Below are positions 37,255-45,779 of a DNA stretch of 64,000 bases, in pieces. Source of the DNA: Pseudomonas fluorescens (GTDB lineage Bacteria > Pseudomonadota > Gammaproteobacteria > Pseudomonadales > Pseudomonadaceae). Position 1 is the stretch's first letter, and the number at the start of each line of letters is the position of its first letter. Under the pieces are notes generated by a model that saw only the letters and a program-made list of their open reading frames with translations, had not been told where the DNA came from and did not search any database. The stretch spans positions 806,001-870,000 of the forward strand of contig NZ_CP015225.1 of the NCBI RefSeq assembly GCF_001623525.1. Reading direction: 5' to 3'. A program made the translations under genes and the position numbers.

Positions 37255-39270
37255 ATGCAGAGCACGTTGATCTCAGTAGGGTGTAACCGCTTGCACAAGC
37301 GCGATGGCAGTGTGGTCGCCTTTGATGCGGACAAGATCCGCCAGGCGCTGATCGCCGCTGGCAAGGCCACTGGCGAATACGCCGAAGCCGAGGCCGAGGC
37401 GTTGCTGGAGGCGGTGTTGGCGCGGTTGGAAGGGCAGACGCGGTTGAACGTCGAGCAGATCCAGGACCGTGTCGAGCGGGTGTTGATGGACGCCGGTTTC
37501 TTTCTCTCCATGCGTGCCTACATCGTCTATCGCGAGCAACACGGACGCCTGCGTCGGGATCGCCGTACGCTGGTGGAAGTCGCCACGTCGATGAACGAAT
37601 ACCTGGACCGCGAAGACTGGCGCGTGCAGGCCAACGCCAACCAGGGCTATTCCCTCGGCGGGCTGATCCTCAACGTATCGGGCAAGGTCACCGCCAACTA
37701 CTGGCTCGACGAGGTCTACAGCCAGGCCATCGGCCAGGCGCACCGCGAGGCGGACCTGCATATCCACGACCTGGACATGCTCGCCGGCTATTGTGCCGGC
37801 TGGTCCTTGCGTACCCTGTTGCACGAAGGTCTCAATGGCGTGCCAGGGCGGGTCGAGGCCGGGCCGCCCAAGCATCTGAGCAGTGCCCTGGGACAGATGG
37901 TGAATTTCCTCGGCACCCTGCAGAACGAATGGGCCGGCGCCCAGGCGTTCAGCTCGTTCGACACATACCTGGCACCTTATGTGCGCAAGGACCAGCTCAG
38001 CTACGACGAGGTCCGGCAGTCGTTGCAGGAGTTCATCTACAACCTCAACGTACCGTCGCGCTGGGGCACGCAAACTCCGTTCACCAACCTGACGTTCGAC
38101 TGGGTCTGCCCACAGGACTTGCGTGAACAGATCCCGATCATCGGTGGCGAAGAGATGCCGTTCGCCTACGGTGACCTGCAAGCGGAAATGGAACTGATCA
38201 ACCGCGCCTACATCGAGGTGATGCAGGCCGGCGATGCGAAAGGGCGGGTGTTCACCTTCCCGATCCCGACCTACAACATCACCCACGACTTCCCGTGGGA
38301 CAGCGAGAACGCCGACCGGCTGTTCGAAATGACCGCCCGTTACGGTTTGCCGTATTTCCAGAACTTCCTCAACTCGGACATGCAACCCAATCAGGTGCGG
38401 TCGATGTGCTGCCGCTTGCAGCTGGACGTGCGCGAGTTGCTCAAGCGTGGCGGTGGCTTGTTCGGTTCGGCGGAGCAGACCGGGTCCCTGGGCGTGGTGA
38501 CGATCAACTGCGCGCGCCTGGGTTATCTGTACAAAGGCGACACCAGCGGGTTACTGCAACGCATCGATACCCTGATGGAACTGGCGAAAGAGAGCCTGGA
38601 GGTCAAGCGCAAGGTCATCCAGCATCACATGGATGCCGGTTTGTATCCTTACACCAAGCGCTACCTGGGCACCTTGCGCAACCACTTCTCCACCATCGGC
38701 GTGAACGGCCTGCATGAAATGCTGCGCAATTTCACCGATGACCAGCAAGGCCTGCACACCGAGCAAGGCCGGGCATTCGCCCTGAAACTGTTGGATCACG
38801 TGCGGGCCACGCTGCTGCGATTCCAGGAAGAAACCGGCCACCTCTACAACCTCGAAGCCACGCCCGCCGAGGGCACCACCTACCGCTTCGCCAAGGAAGA
38901 CCTCAAGCGCTATCCGGATATCTTGCAGGCCGGCAGCCCGGTCGCACCGTACTACACCAACTCGTCGCAACTGCCGGTGGGCTTCACCGAGGATCCGTTC
39001 GAAGCCCTGGAGCTACAAGACGAACTGCAATGCAAATACACCGGCGGCACCGTGTTGCACCTGTACATGGCAGAACAGATTTCCTCCACACAGGCCTGCA
39101 AGCAACTGGTGCGCAAGGCACTGGGACGTTTCCGCCTGCCGTACCTGACCATCACGCCGACCTTTTCCATCTGTCCGGTGCACGGTTACCTGGCCGGCGA
39201 ACATGAGTTTTGCCCGAAATGCGACGAGGCCTTGCTGCTGCAACAACAGCGCCAGGGCAGCGTTCACTGA
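37255..39270 (+). CDS. nrdD: Anaerobic ribonucleotide reductase large chain NrdD, lacking the glycyl-radical segment
   Basis: 671 residues. N-terminal ATP-cone (about 1-100: KRDGSVVAFDADKIRQAL) regulates activity. The barrel carries class III features (CCRLQLDVRELLKRGGGLFG, YYTNSSQLPVG). The protein ends just after the zinc site (ICPVHGYLAGEHEFCPKC) and stops at a TGA; the RVxGY glycyl-radical motif that normally follows is absent. That motif is encoded by the next small gene. Start MQSTLISVGCNRLHKRDG has TCTGGAG upstream. Operon with the small gene and nrdG. Confidence 0.92.
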   Translation: MQSTLISVGCNRLHKRDGSVVAFDADKIRQALIAAGKATGEYAEAEAEALLEAVLARLEGQTRLNVEQIQDRVERVLMDAGFFLSMRAYIVYREQHGRLRRDRRTLVEVATSMNEYLDREDWRVQANANQGYSLGGLILNVSGKVTANYWLDEVYSQAIGQAHREADLHIHDLDMLAGYCAGWSLRTLLHEGLNGVPGRVEAGPPKHLSSALGQMVNFLGTLQNEWAGAQAFSSFDTYLAPYVRKDQLSYDEVRQSLQEFIYNLNVPSRWGTQTPFTNLTFDWVCPQDLREQIPIIGGEEMPFAYGDLQAEMELINRAYIEVMQAGDAKGRVFTFPIPTYNITHDFPWDSENADRLFEMTARYGLPYFQNFLNSDMQPNQVRSMCCRLQLDVRELLKRGGGLFGSAEQTGSLGVVTINCARLGYLYKGDTSGLLQRIDTLMELAKESLEVKRKVIQHHMDAGLYPYTKRYLGTLRNHFSTIGVNGLHEMLRNFTDDQQGLHTEQGRAFALKLLDHVRATLLRFQEETGHLYNLEATPAEGTTYRFAKEDLKRYPDILQAGSPVAPYYTNSSQLPVGFTEDPFEALELQDELQCKYTGGTVLHLYMAEQISSTQACKQLVRKALGRFRLPYLTITPTFSICPVHGYLAGEHEFCPKCDEALLLQQQRQGSVH

Positions 39271-39301
39271 TCCGATCCATCGACCGCAAGGAGCTTCACC
39301 C

Positions 39302-39463
39302 ATGAATGCATCGCAAAGTCTTCCACAAGCACAGCGTCAACGCTGCGAAGTCTGGACCCGAGTGATGGGTTATCACCGCCCGGTGGCGGCCTTCAACCCA
39401 GGTAAGCAGTCCGAGCATCGCGAGCGGGTGCACTTCACCGAACGCGCGGCCGGGCGTCCATGA
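39302..39463 (+). CDS. Separate glycyl-radical peptide of anaerobic ribonucleotide reductase
   Basis: 53 residues containing TRVMGYHRPVAAFNPGKQSEH, the C-terminal glycyl-radical segment of class III NrdD, with the radical glycine at Gly23. It begins 31 bp after the nrdD stop with its own start and AAGGAG Shine-Dalgarno, so this is a distinct gene and not a simple frameshift. It overlaps nrdG by 4 bp. It must associate with NrdD in trans, resembling in principle the GrcA (YfiD) spare part of pyruvate formate-lyase. Confidence 0.88.
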   Translation: MNASQSLPQAQRQRCEVWTRVMGYHRPVAAFNPGKQSEHRERVHFTERAAGRP

Positions 39464-40155
39464 GTCGAGTGCTACGGGTCGGGGGCATGGTGCCCCTGAC
39501 CACCCTCGATTATCCGGGCCAACTGGCGTGCGTACTGTTTTGCCAGGGCTGTGCCTGGCGTTGTCGTTATTGCCATAACCCGCAACTGATCCCGCCGCGC
39601 GGTAGCGAGGAGGTGGATTGGTGCCGGGTGTTGGCGTTCCTGCAGCGCCGTCAGGATCTGCTCGACGCCGTGGTGTTCAGTGGCGGCGAGCCAACCTTGC
39701 AGGACGGCCTGGCGCCGGCCATGGAGGAAGTGCGGCAGATGGGCTTTCGCATCGGCCTGCACAGCGCCGGCATCAAGCCGGCGGCCTTCGCCAAAGTGGT
39801 CGGGCTTGCCGACTGGGTCGGTTTCGACGTCAAGGCCTTGCCCGAAGATGCCCTGGACGTGACCCGTGTCGAAGGCAGCGGCGCCGCCAACTGGCGCAGC
39901 CTCGACCACCTGCTGGCCAGCGGCGTGGACTATGAATGTCGCACAACGGTGCACTGGCATCTGTTCGACCCCGAACGGTTGCTGAACCTGGCCCGACGCT
40001 TGAGCGAACGCGGCGTCACGCGGTTCGCGGTGCAACTGGTGCGCACTGCGCGGATGCTCGATCCCCACCTTTCCAGCGTTTCGGCACAAGCCTTGCAGCC
40101 TGAGCTGTGGGCCGCCATGCGCGAGTTGTTCCCCTCGTTCGTCTTACGCAGTTGA
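39460..40155 (+). CDS. nrdG: Anaerobic RNR-activating radical SAM protein NrdG
   Basis: 231 residues. Radical SAM cysteines are in CAWRCRYCHNPQL (Cx3Cx2C), with the SAM-binding glycines FSGGEP. It generates the glycyl radical on the reductase, here presumably on the separate 53-residue peptide whose gene overlaps its start. It belongs to the bacterial NrdG subgroup (TIGR02495-like) common in Pseudomonas. A strong terminator follows. Confidence 0.92.
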   Translation: MSRVLRVGGMVPLTTLDYPGQLACVLFCQGCAWRCRYCHNPQLIPPRGSEEVDWCRVLAFLQRRQDLLDAVVFSGGEPTLQDGLAPAMEEVRQMGFRIGLHSAGIKPAAFAKVVGLADWVGFDVKALPEDALDVTRVEGSGAANWRSLDHLLASGVDYECRTTVHWHLFDPERLLNLARRLSERGVTRFAVQLVRTARMLDPHLSSVSAQALQPELWAAMRELFPSFVLRS

Positions 40156-40183
40156 GCGAGCGCCGGGATGAACGACCGACAGC

Positions 40184-40212
40184 GGCCCGGGATGACCGGG
40201 CCACACTTTTTT
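40184..40212 (+). terminator. Rho-independent terminator after nrdG
   Basis: GGCCCGG (40184-40190) pairs with CCGGGCC (40196-40202) across a 5-base loop, followed by ACAC and a run of six T. Confidence 0.88.
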
Positions 40213-40237
40213 AGGTTTTCAAATGCGCTGCCAACCG
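40211..40237 (+). promoter_or_regulatory. Possible sigma-28 (FliA) promoter of the chemoreceptor gene
   Basis: TTAGGTTT-N11-GCCAACCG resembles TAAAGTTT-N11-GCCGATAA (6 of 8 and 4 of 8 positions, correct spacing). Chemoreceptor genes are often FliA-dependent. The match is modest. Confidence 0.35.
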
Positions 40238-40265
40238 GCAGGTAGTTGAACAGGGAGCATTTGAT

Positions 40266-41885
40266 ATGACCAGACTCACCACCGCCCAACGCATCGTGAT
40301 CGGCTTTGCCATCGCGCCACTGGCCTTGATTGCCCTGGCGCTTTACGCCTTGAGCGACCTGGCGATGCTGCGCGACCAGGCCGAGCAGATCGTCAGGCAG
40401 GATTGGCCGAAGATCGACCCGATCATGGTGATCGCCACGGGCGTGCGCGATAACGCCAGGAATACCCGGGATTTGTTGATCGACAAGAACAATGCGCAAG
40501 TCCAGCAATCCATCGACGCCACCCGACAACGGATTACCCAGGCCTTCGCCACGCTGGAGCCGCTGTTCGATCAGCCTGAAGGCAAGGCCGCGTATGCCGA
40601 GTTGAAGAAACGTCGCGAGGCCTATGTGGCGGCGTTCGTCCAGGTGCAGGCGTTGATCCGCCAGGGCGCGACGGACGAGGCGATGACGCAGCTCAAGCAG
40701 GGCGTGATTCCGGCGGAGCTTGAGGTGTACAAAAGCCTCGAAGGGATGATGGCGATGCAGGGCAAGGTCTTTGTCGAACGTGAGCACTTGGCCCAGGCAC
40801 GTTACAACGATGCGCGGCGCAACATGCTGGCGTTGGTGCTGGCCTGCCTGGCCCTGGTGACGACCGTGGCGATCCTGGTGACCCGCAGTGTGACCCGTCC
40901 CCTGGGTGGTGAACCCAATGACGCGGCGCGGGTGCTTAACCTCATCGCCCAGGGCGACCTGACGATCCGCGTGCCCGTGGGTGTAGGTGCCAATGACAGC
41001 GTGATGAGTAACATGCACGACATGCAGCAGAGTCTCAACAGCATGGTCCGGCATATTGCGGCCTCGGTGGATCGAGTGGCCAGTTCCTCCGAAGAACTGA
41101 GCGCGGTGAGCAGCCAGACCAGCAGCACCTTGCAGTTGCAGGGGCATGAAATCGAACAGGCGGCCGCGGCCGTGAACCAGATGACCGCCGCGGTGGACGA
41201 AGTGGCGCGCAATGCGGTGAGCACCAGCGAAGCCTCGCGGGTGTCCGAGCAAACGGCCCAGCGTGGTCGTGAACAGGTCCAGGAAACGGTGGCTTCCATT
41301 ACCGCGCTGGCCGAAGGTGTGACGGACAGTTCCGGCCGAATCCAGCAATTGGCCGGGCGGGTACAGGACATCAGTTCGGTGCTGGATGTGATCCGCAGCA
41401 TTGCCGAGCAGACCAATCTCCTGGCACTGAACGCCGCCATCGAAGCCGCCCGCGCCGGTGATGCCGGGCGTGGTTTTGCAGTGGTGGCCGATGAAGTCCG
41501 GGCGCTGGCCCATCGGACTCAGGATTCGACTCGGGAAATCGAGGGCATGATCGGTAATATCCGCCTGGACAGCGGGCATGCGGTGAGCTCCATGCAGAAC
41601 AACAGCGAACTGGTGCAAGCCACGCTACTGGTGGCCCAGCGCTCCGGCGATGCCCTGGATGAAATCGCCCATTCGATCTCGCAGATCAACGAGCGCAACC
41701 TGATGATCGCCAGCGCCACGGAACAGCAGGCGCTGGTGGCGCGAGAGGTGGATCGTAACCTGGTGGACATTCGCAACCTGTCCGAACAGGTCATGCTGGG
41801 CGCGCGGCATACCGATACGGCGGGCCAGGACCTGGCGCAGATGGCCGGGTCACTGCATGAGACGGTGGCGCGGTTCAAGGTCTAG
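40266..41885 (+). CDS. Methyl-accepting chemotaxis protein
   Basis: 539 residues. TM1 (about 12-32), a periplasmic four-helix-bundle sensor (4HB_MCP, about 35-185), TM2 (about 187-207), HAMP (about 208-260) and a cytoplasmic signalling domain with the hairpin tip EQTNLLALNAAIEAARAGDAGRGFAVVADEVRALA. The ligand cannot be read from the sequence. Located directly after the anaerobic RNR genes but with its own promoter and behind a terminator, so it need not be functionally linked. GGGAGCA precedes the ATG. Confidence 0.92.
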   Translation: MTRLTTAQRIVIGFAIAPLALIALALYALSDLAMLRDQAEQIVRQDWPKIDPIMVIATGVRDNARNTRDLLIDKNNAQVQQSIDATRQRITQAFATLEPLFDQPEGKAAYAELKKRREAYVAAFVQVQALIRQGATDEAMTQLKQGVIPAELEVYKSLEGMMAMQGKVFVEREHLAQARYNDARRNMLALVLACLALVTTVAILVTRSVTRPLGGEPNDAARVLNLIAQGDLTIRVPVGVGANDSVMSNMHDMQQSLNSMVRHIAASVDRVASSSEELSAVSSQTSSTLQLQGHEIEQAAAAVNQMTAAVDEVARNAVSTSEASRVSEQTAQRGREQVQETVASITALAEGVTDSSGRIQQLAGRVQDISSVLDVIRSIAEQTNLLALNAAIEAARAGDAGRGFAVVADEVRALAHRTQDSTREIEGMIGNIRLDSGHAVSSMQNNSELVQATLLVAQRSGDALDEIAHSISQINERNLMIASATEQQALVAREVDRNLVDIRNLSEQVMLGARHTDTAGQDLAQMAGSLHETVARFKV

Positions 41886-41920
41886 GCCGATCAATGTCAG
41901 GGCCTCAGTCCCACAATCCC

Positions 41921-41950
41921 TTGTGGGAGTGAGCTTGCTCGCGATAGCGG
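41921..41950. repeat. Single REP, type C, after the chemoreceptor gene
   Basis: TTGTGGGAGTGAGCTTGCTC followed by GCGATAGCGG is one arm of a type-C REP. A short CCCACAA/TTGTGGG hairpin at 41910-41927 adjoins it. The 148-bp gap to the convergent transporter gene holds nothing else recognised. Confidence 0.75.
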
Positions 41951-42033
41951 TGGGTCTGCTTGTGGTGATGTTGGCTGTGCTAAGGGCGGAACCCTAAGCC
42001 GCCGTTACCTAAATAACGGATATACACACCAAG

Positions 42034-43257
42034 TCAGGAGTTCCCAGCGACCGGCTCAGAAGCACCCAATCGCGGCCCGGTCGAATAACGAATCACACTA
42101 AGAACCGCCAGCGTCGCAACCACCAACCCAGGAGACGTCGCCAGCAATACGGCCGTGGTCCCACCCCCAGCCGCCAGGATCTGTCCGGCAGCCAGCGGCC
42201 CGGCCACCGACCCCAGGCGTCCGATGGCCACCGCTGCACCAACCCCCGTCGCACGTACGGAGGTAGGGTAGGAGGGCGGCGCCAAGGCATAGAGGACCAA
42301 TTGCGCAGCCATAACAAACAACCCAGCGGCGAACCCGGCGATGGCCATCGGCACGATGCCGACCGAAAACCCGACCCCGGCCAGGGCGCTCAGCAGTCCG
42401 GCATAGACGAACAGCACCACCTTGATGCCATTGCAACGGTCCAGCAACAGGCCACCGAGCAACGAGCCCAGCGCTCCGCCGATGTTGAACAGCATTTGCA
42501 CCAGGCCGGCCTGGGGTTTGCTGAAGCCCTGTTCCAGCAGCAACGACGGCAGCCAGTTGAGCAACATGTACATCACCGTCAGGGTGAAGAAATAACTCAG
42601 CCACAGCGCCAAGGTGGTACGGCCGCGACCTTCACCAAACAGCGCCTGAGTGGTGGAGCCGCGCGCTGTGCCGCCATCCTGCGCCTGGCGAAAGGCGCTG
42701 GATTCGGGGAGCCACAAGAGCATCAGCGGGACCACCAACAGGGGCGCCAACCCGCCGATGAAAAACGTCATCTGCCAGTGTTCGCCAAACAACATGGCGA
42801 CCACTGCCGCCAACGCACCACCCAACGGAACGCCGGCGTACATCACGCTGATGGCCGTGCCCCGGCGCTGCTCGCCCACGGCTTCGGCGCACAGGGCGAT
42901 GAGGTTGGGCAGGGCGGCGCCCAAGCCCAGGCCGGTCATGAAACGCACCAGTAAGAGGCTGGAGAAGTGTTCGACATAAGCGGTGCTGAGGGAAAACACG
43001 CCGAACAGCAAGACAGCGGCGATGAGAATTTTCTTGCGACCGATGCGATCAGCGATCCAGCCGCCAAAGAACGCACCAGGCAACAGCCCGATGATCCCGG
43101 CACTGAATACCCAGCCCATCATTTTCGGGTCGAGGGCAAACGTCTGTCGCAGCCCTGCGGCTGCGGTACCGGCTGACTGAAGGTCGAAACCCTCGATCAA
43201 CGCGACGATGAAACACAAGGCGATAGTCAGCGTCGCACGATGCGCCGGACGGTTCAT
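42034..43257 (-). CDS. MFS transporter, aromatic acid:H+ symporter type
   Basis: 407 residues, 12 helices, AAHS/MhpT-like family: GFDLQSAG in TM1 (the D of this motif is functionally important in the family) and GWIADRIGRKKIL in loop 2-3. Divergent from the porin and next to ferulate catabolic genes, so hydroxycinnamates such as ferulate or p-coumarate are the likely cargo (inference). The ATG at 43257 has GAGGAT upstream; a longer GTG-start version from 43290 is less likely. Confidence 0.82.
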   Translation of the reverse strand: MNRPAHRATLTIALCFIVALIEGFDLQSAGTAAAGLRQTFALDPKMMGWVFSAGIIGLLPGAFFGGWIADRIGRKKILIAAVLLFGVFSLSTAYVEHFSSLLLVRFMTGLGLGAALPNLIALCAEAVGEQRRGTAISVMYAGVPLGGALAAVVAMLFGEHWQMTFFIGGLAPLLVVPLMLLWLPESSAFRQAQDGGTARGSTTQALFGEGRGRTTLALWLSYFFTLTVMYMLLNWLPSLLLEQGFSKPQAGLVQMLFNIGGALGSLLGGLLLDRCNGIKVVLFVYAGLLSALAGVGFSVGIVPMAIAGFAAGLFVMAAQLVLYALAPPSYPTSVRATGVGAAVAIGRLGSVAGPLAAGQILAAGGGTTAVLLATSPGLVVATLAVLSVIRYSTGPRLGASEPVAGNS

Positions 43258-43569
43258 GGCAAATCCTCTTATTGTTTTTGTGAGGGACACCGGCTCGGAG
43301 GATAACCGGCAGGCGCATTTAAGATTAACAAAGCTAACTAAAAAATGAAGGATGCCAAGGGCGAGCCATAAACGGGCCAGATCACTATGAAAATCATGGG
43401 CTTGGTACGAATATTCAAGTCAGTTGGTAAATTAGTTAATGATATTAATGTTCGATTATCGGTCAGTGTTGATTGACGAAGGGCCCTCGCGGTTTCCATT
43501 CTTGGTTCCCACGGCCCCTATCACCAAGGCTGGGCCGATCAAAACAACAACAATAAGTGGATATCGAAC
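43258..43569. promoter_or_regulatory. Divergent control region of transporter and porin genes
   Basis: 312 bp without a gene. AT-rich relative to surroundings. It contains GCTAACTAAAA (43333-43343) and ATTAGTTAAT (43431-43440), inverted copies of the TTAGTTA motif also found as an inverted repeat before ech. These are candidate operators for the MarR-type regulator at 45078. No other structure was recognised. Confidence 0.5.
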
Positions 43570-44877
43570 ATGCCAAACCTTGCCCGGGACGCCTCGATGG
43601 CGCGCCCTGTTTTCTCGTTCGCCAGTCTGCTGGCCTGCCTCGGGCTGAGCCTGGGTTCTCCTGCCTTGCGGGCGGAGGGCTTCATCGACGACAGCCACGG
43701 TACCCTGACCCTGCGCAATTACTACATGGACCGCGACTACAAGGACGGCGGCGCCAAGACCGCGGCCAGGGAGTGGGCTCAAGGTGTGTTCATGAACGTC
43801 GAGTCGGGGTTTACCCCAGGGACGGTTGGGTTCGGCCTCGATGTGAGGGGATTGCTGGGCATCAAGCTCGACTCATCGCCTGACCGAAGCGGCACCGAAC
43901 TGTTACCGGTATCGAGCAGCGACAAGCGTGCGGCGGATGAGTATTCGCGCCTGGGTGTGACCGGTAAGCTGCGTTTCGCGCAAACCACGGTGAAGACCGG
44001 CGATGTGTCGATCTTCCTGCCGTTTGCCTTTGCCAGCCCATCGCGGCTGCTGCCGCAGACTTTTCGCGGGACGACCCTCAGTTCCAAGGACATCGACGGC
44101 TTGACGTTGAACACCGGTTATATCGATCGCATCGCCCGGCGCGATTCCACCGACTACCAACCGATGAGCATCGCCTCGCCCAACCGTCGTTTCAACGGTG
44201 CGGCGACTTCTTCCCATATGGCTTATGGGGGCGGCGACTACCAGGTCAACAAAGACCTCAGCCTGCGGGCTTACCACGCCGAAGTGGCGGATTTGTATGA
44301 ACAGAACACCTTGGCGTTATTGCATAACCTGCCCTTGGGCGATGGTGTCCTGACCACTGACCTGCGCAGTTTTTTCAGCGACGAAGACGGCGCGGCCAAG
44401 GCTGGCAAAGTGGATAACCGCAACGTTTCGGCGCTGGTCGGCTATCGCCTGGGCGGCCATCGCGTGAGCCTGGGCTACATGCATTCCAGTGGTGATACGG
44501 CCACGCCTTATGTGTCCGGCACCGAGCTGATGGGCTTGAGCGAAATGACCATGAGTTCGGATTTCCTCAATGCCAAGGAACGCACCTGGCAGGCGATCCA
44601 TGACTACGACTTTGCCGCCGTGGGCGTGCCGGGCCTGCGCAGTCGACTGCGTTATGTGCGTGGTGATCACATCGAACTGGCGGCCCTCAATGCCGAGGAT
44701 CGCAAGGAGCGTGAGTTCCAGATGGAGCTGGGATACGTGATCCAGGGCGGCCCGCTGAAAAACGTCGGGCTGCTGGCACGCAAATCGATCTATCGCAACA
44801 ACTTCCCGGGTACGGCGGCGTTTCGCGACGAGAACCAGACCCGGTTCCTGGTGACGTACAGCGTGCCGATCTGGTGA
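43570..44877 (+). CDS. OprD-family outer membrane porin
   Basis: 435 residues. A signal peptide ends near ALRAEG (residue 36), followed by GFIDDSHGTLTLRNYYMDRDY, the start typical of OprD-type porins, and many alternating beta strands ending VTYSVPIW with a terminal aromatic residue. OprD porins in Pseudomonas take up carboxylates. With the divergent transporter and nearby fcs/ech/vdh, a role in hydroxycinnamate or vanillate uptake is inferred. A later in-frame ATG at 43597 is an alternative start. Confidence 0.85.
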   Translation: MPNLARDASMARPVFSFASLLACLGLSLGSPALRAEGFIDDSHGTLTLRNYYMDRDYKDGGAKTAAREWAQGVFMNVESGFTPGTVGFGLDVRGLLGIKLDSSPDRSGTELLPVSSSDKRAADEYSRLGVTGKLRFAQTTVKTGDVSIFLPFAFASPSRLLPQTFRGTTLSSKDIDGLTLNTGYIDRIARRDSTDYQPMSIASPNRRFNGAATSSHMAYGGGDYQVNKDLSLRAYHAEVADLYEQNTLALLHNLPLGDGVLTTDLRSFFSDEDGAAKAGKVDNRNVSALVGYRLGGHRVSLGYMHSSGDTATPYVSGTELMGLSEMTMSSDFLNAKERTWQAIHDYDFAAVGVPGLRSRLRYVRGDHIELAALNAEDRKEREFQMELGYVIQGGPLKNVGLLARKSIYRNNFPGTAAFRDENQTRFLVTYSVPIW

Positions 44878-44930
44878 TGCATTGTTGGGCGAAGGGAGCT
44901 CTGTTCGGAGCGGGGGACATAATGGCTCTT

Positions 44931-45062
44931 GTGGCGAGGGGATTTATCCCCGTTGGACTGCGCGGCAGTCCCCCCCAAACGGCTACCTCGGTACTTCATA
45001 TTGATCGAGGTGTCTGGAGTAGGGCTGCTATGCAGCCCAGCGGGGATAAATCCCCTCACCAC
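44931..45062. repeat. REPIN, type B, between convergent porin and marR genes
   Basis: Inverted GTGGCGAGGGGATTTATCCC arms with a spacer containing GACTGCGCGGCAGTC. Probably acts as a bidirectional transcript end. Confidence 0.92.
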
Positions 45063-45077
45063 AGGGGAGCGTTGGCC

Positions 45078-45566
45078 TTACTGTTGGTAAACCTTCTTCA
45101 ACAACCGCAGCAACTCCTCACGCTCAGCCCCTGAAAGGGTCGCCGTGGAATCCAGGTCACTCTGCGCGGCGATTTGCTTGAGTTCCTTGAGCAACGTTTC
45201 GCCAGTTTTGCTCAGGAAAATCCCGTAGGAGCGTTTATCCGGCTTGCACCGCACGCGCACGGCCAGGGCCCGGCTTTCCAACTTGTTCAGCAGCGGCACC
45301 ACTTGCGGTGGCTCGATCGTCAGGGCCTTGGCCAGGTCAGCCTGCATCAGGCCGGGATTCTGGTCGATGATTGCCAGGGCCGAGAACTGGGCAGGGCGCA
45401 GATCGTGGACGGCGAGTCGGCCAATCAGGTTCTGGAACAGTTTCAACTGGGCGCGGCGCAGGGCGTAACCGATCAGGTCATCCAGTGCGGAGTCCAGCGG
45501 CGCTTGCGCGTCGGTACCGGCGGCCAGGGACTCGGCGGGTTCGGCAAGCTTGGAAGACTTGGCCAT
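45078..45566 (-). CDS. MarR-family regulator of hydroxycinnamate genes
   Basis: 162 residues with a winged HTH (ALAIIDQNPGLMQADLAKALTIEPPQVVPLLNKLESRALAVRVRCKPDKRSYGIFLS). MarR proteins such as FerR, HcaR and CouR repress ferulate/coumarate genes and are released by the CoA thioester; the divergent position to ech supports the same role here. The ATG at 45566 has GAGGAAG upstream. A TAGTTA-N7-TAACTA inverted repeat in the intergenic region is a probable operator. Confidence 0.85.
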   Translation of the reverse strand: MAKSSKLAEPAESLAAGTDAQAPLDSALDDLIGYALRRAQLKLFQNLIGRLAVHDLRPAQFSALAIIDQNPGLMQADLAKALTIEPPQVVPLLNKLESRALAVRVRCKPDKRSYGIFLSKTGETLLKELKQIAAQSDLDSTATLSGAEREELLRLLKKVYQQ

Positions 45567-45706
45567 CGAAGTGAACTTCCTCAAGGTAAGTGGTTAACAA
45601 GGCTATCCAGTTTGCCGGGGTTGCGACGCCCTGGCTATGGGCTTGCGCAGATTCGAGATTTGTAACCTTCGATCCAGGCCCGGAAAAATACAGATAAACC
45701 GATTAA

Positions 45707-45725
45707 TAGTTAATTGACATAACTA
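45707..45725. promoter_or_regulatory. Probable MarR operator between regulator and ech
   Basis: TAGTTA and TAACTA (45707-45712 and 45720-45725) form an inverted repeat around 7 bases in an AT-rich promoter region. The same motif recurs before the transporter and porin. Confidence 0.55.
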
Positions 45726-45779
45726 AATTTCCGGTTTAGTTTTTGATCATCTTCAGCCAAGAACAAGAGAGCACGCATC

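Noticed and set aside
39268..39301. Sequencing frameshift or programmed readthrough joining nrdD and the glycyl-radical segment
   Set aside because: The two frames are separated by a stop, an intergenic stretch and a separate Shine-Dalgarno and ATG, which a single-base error would not create.
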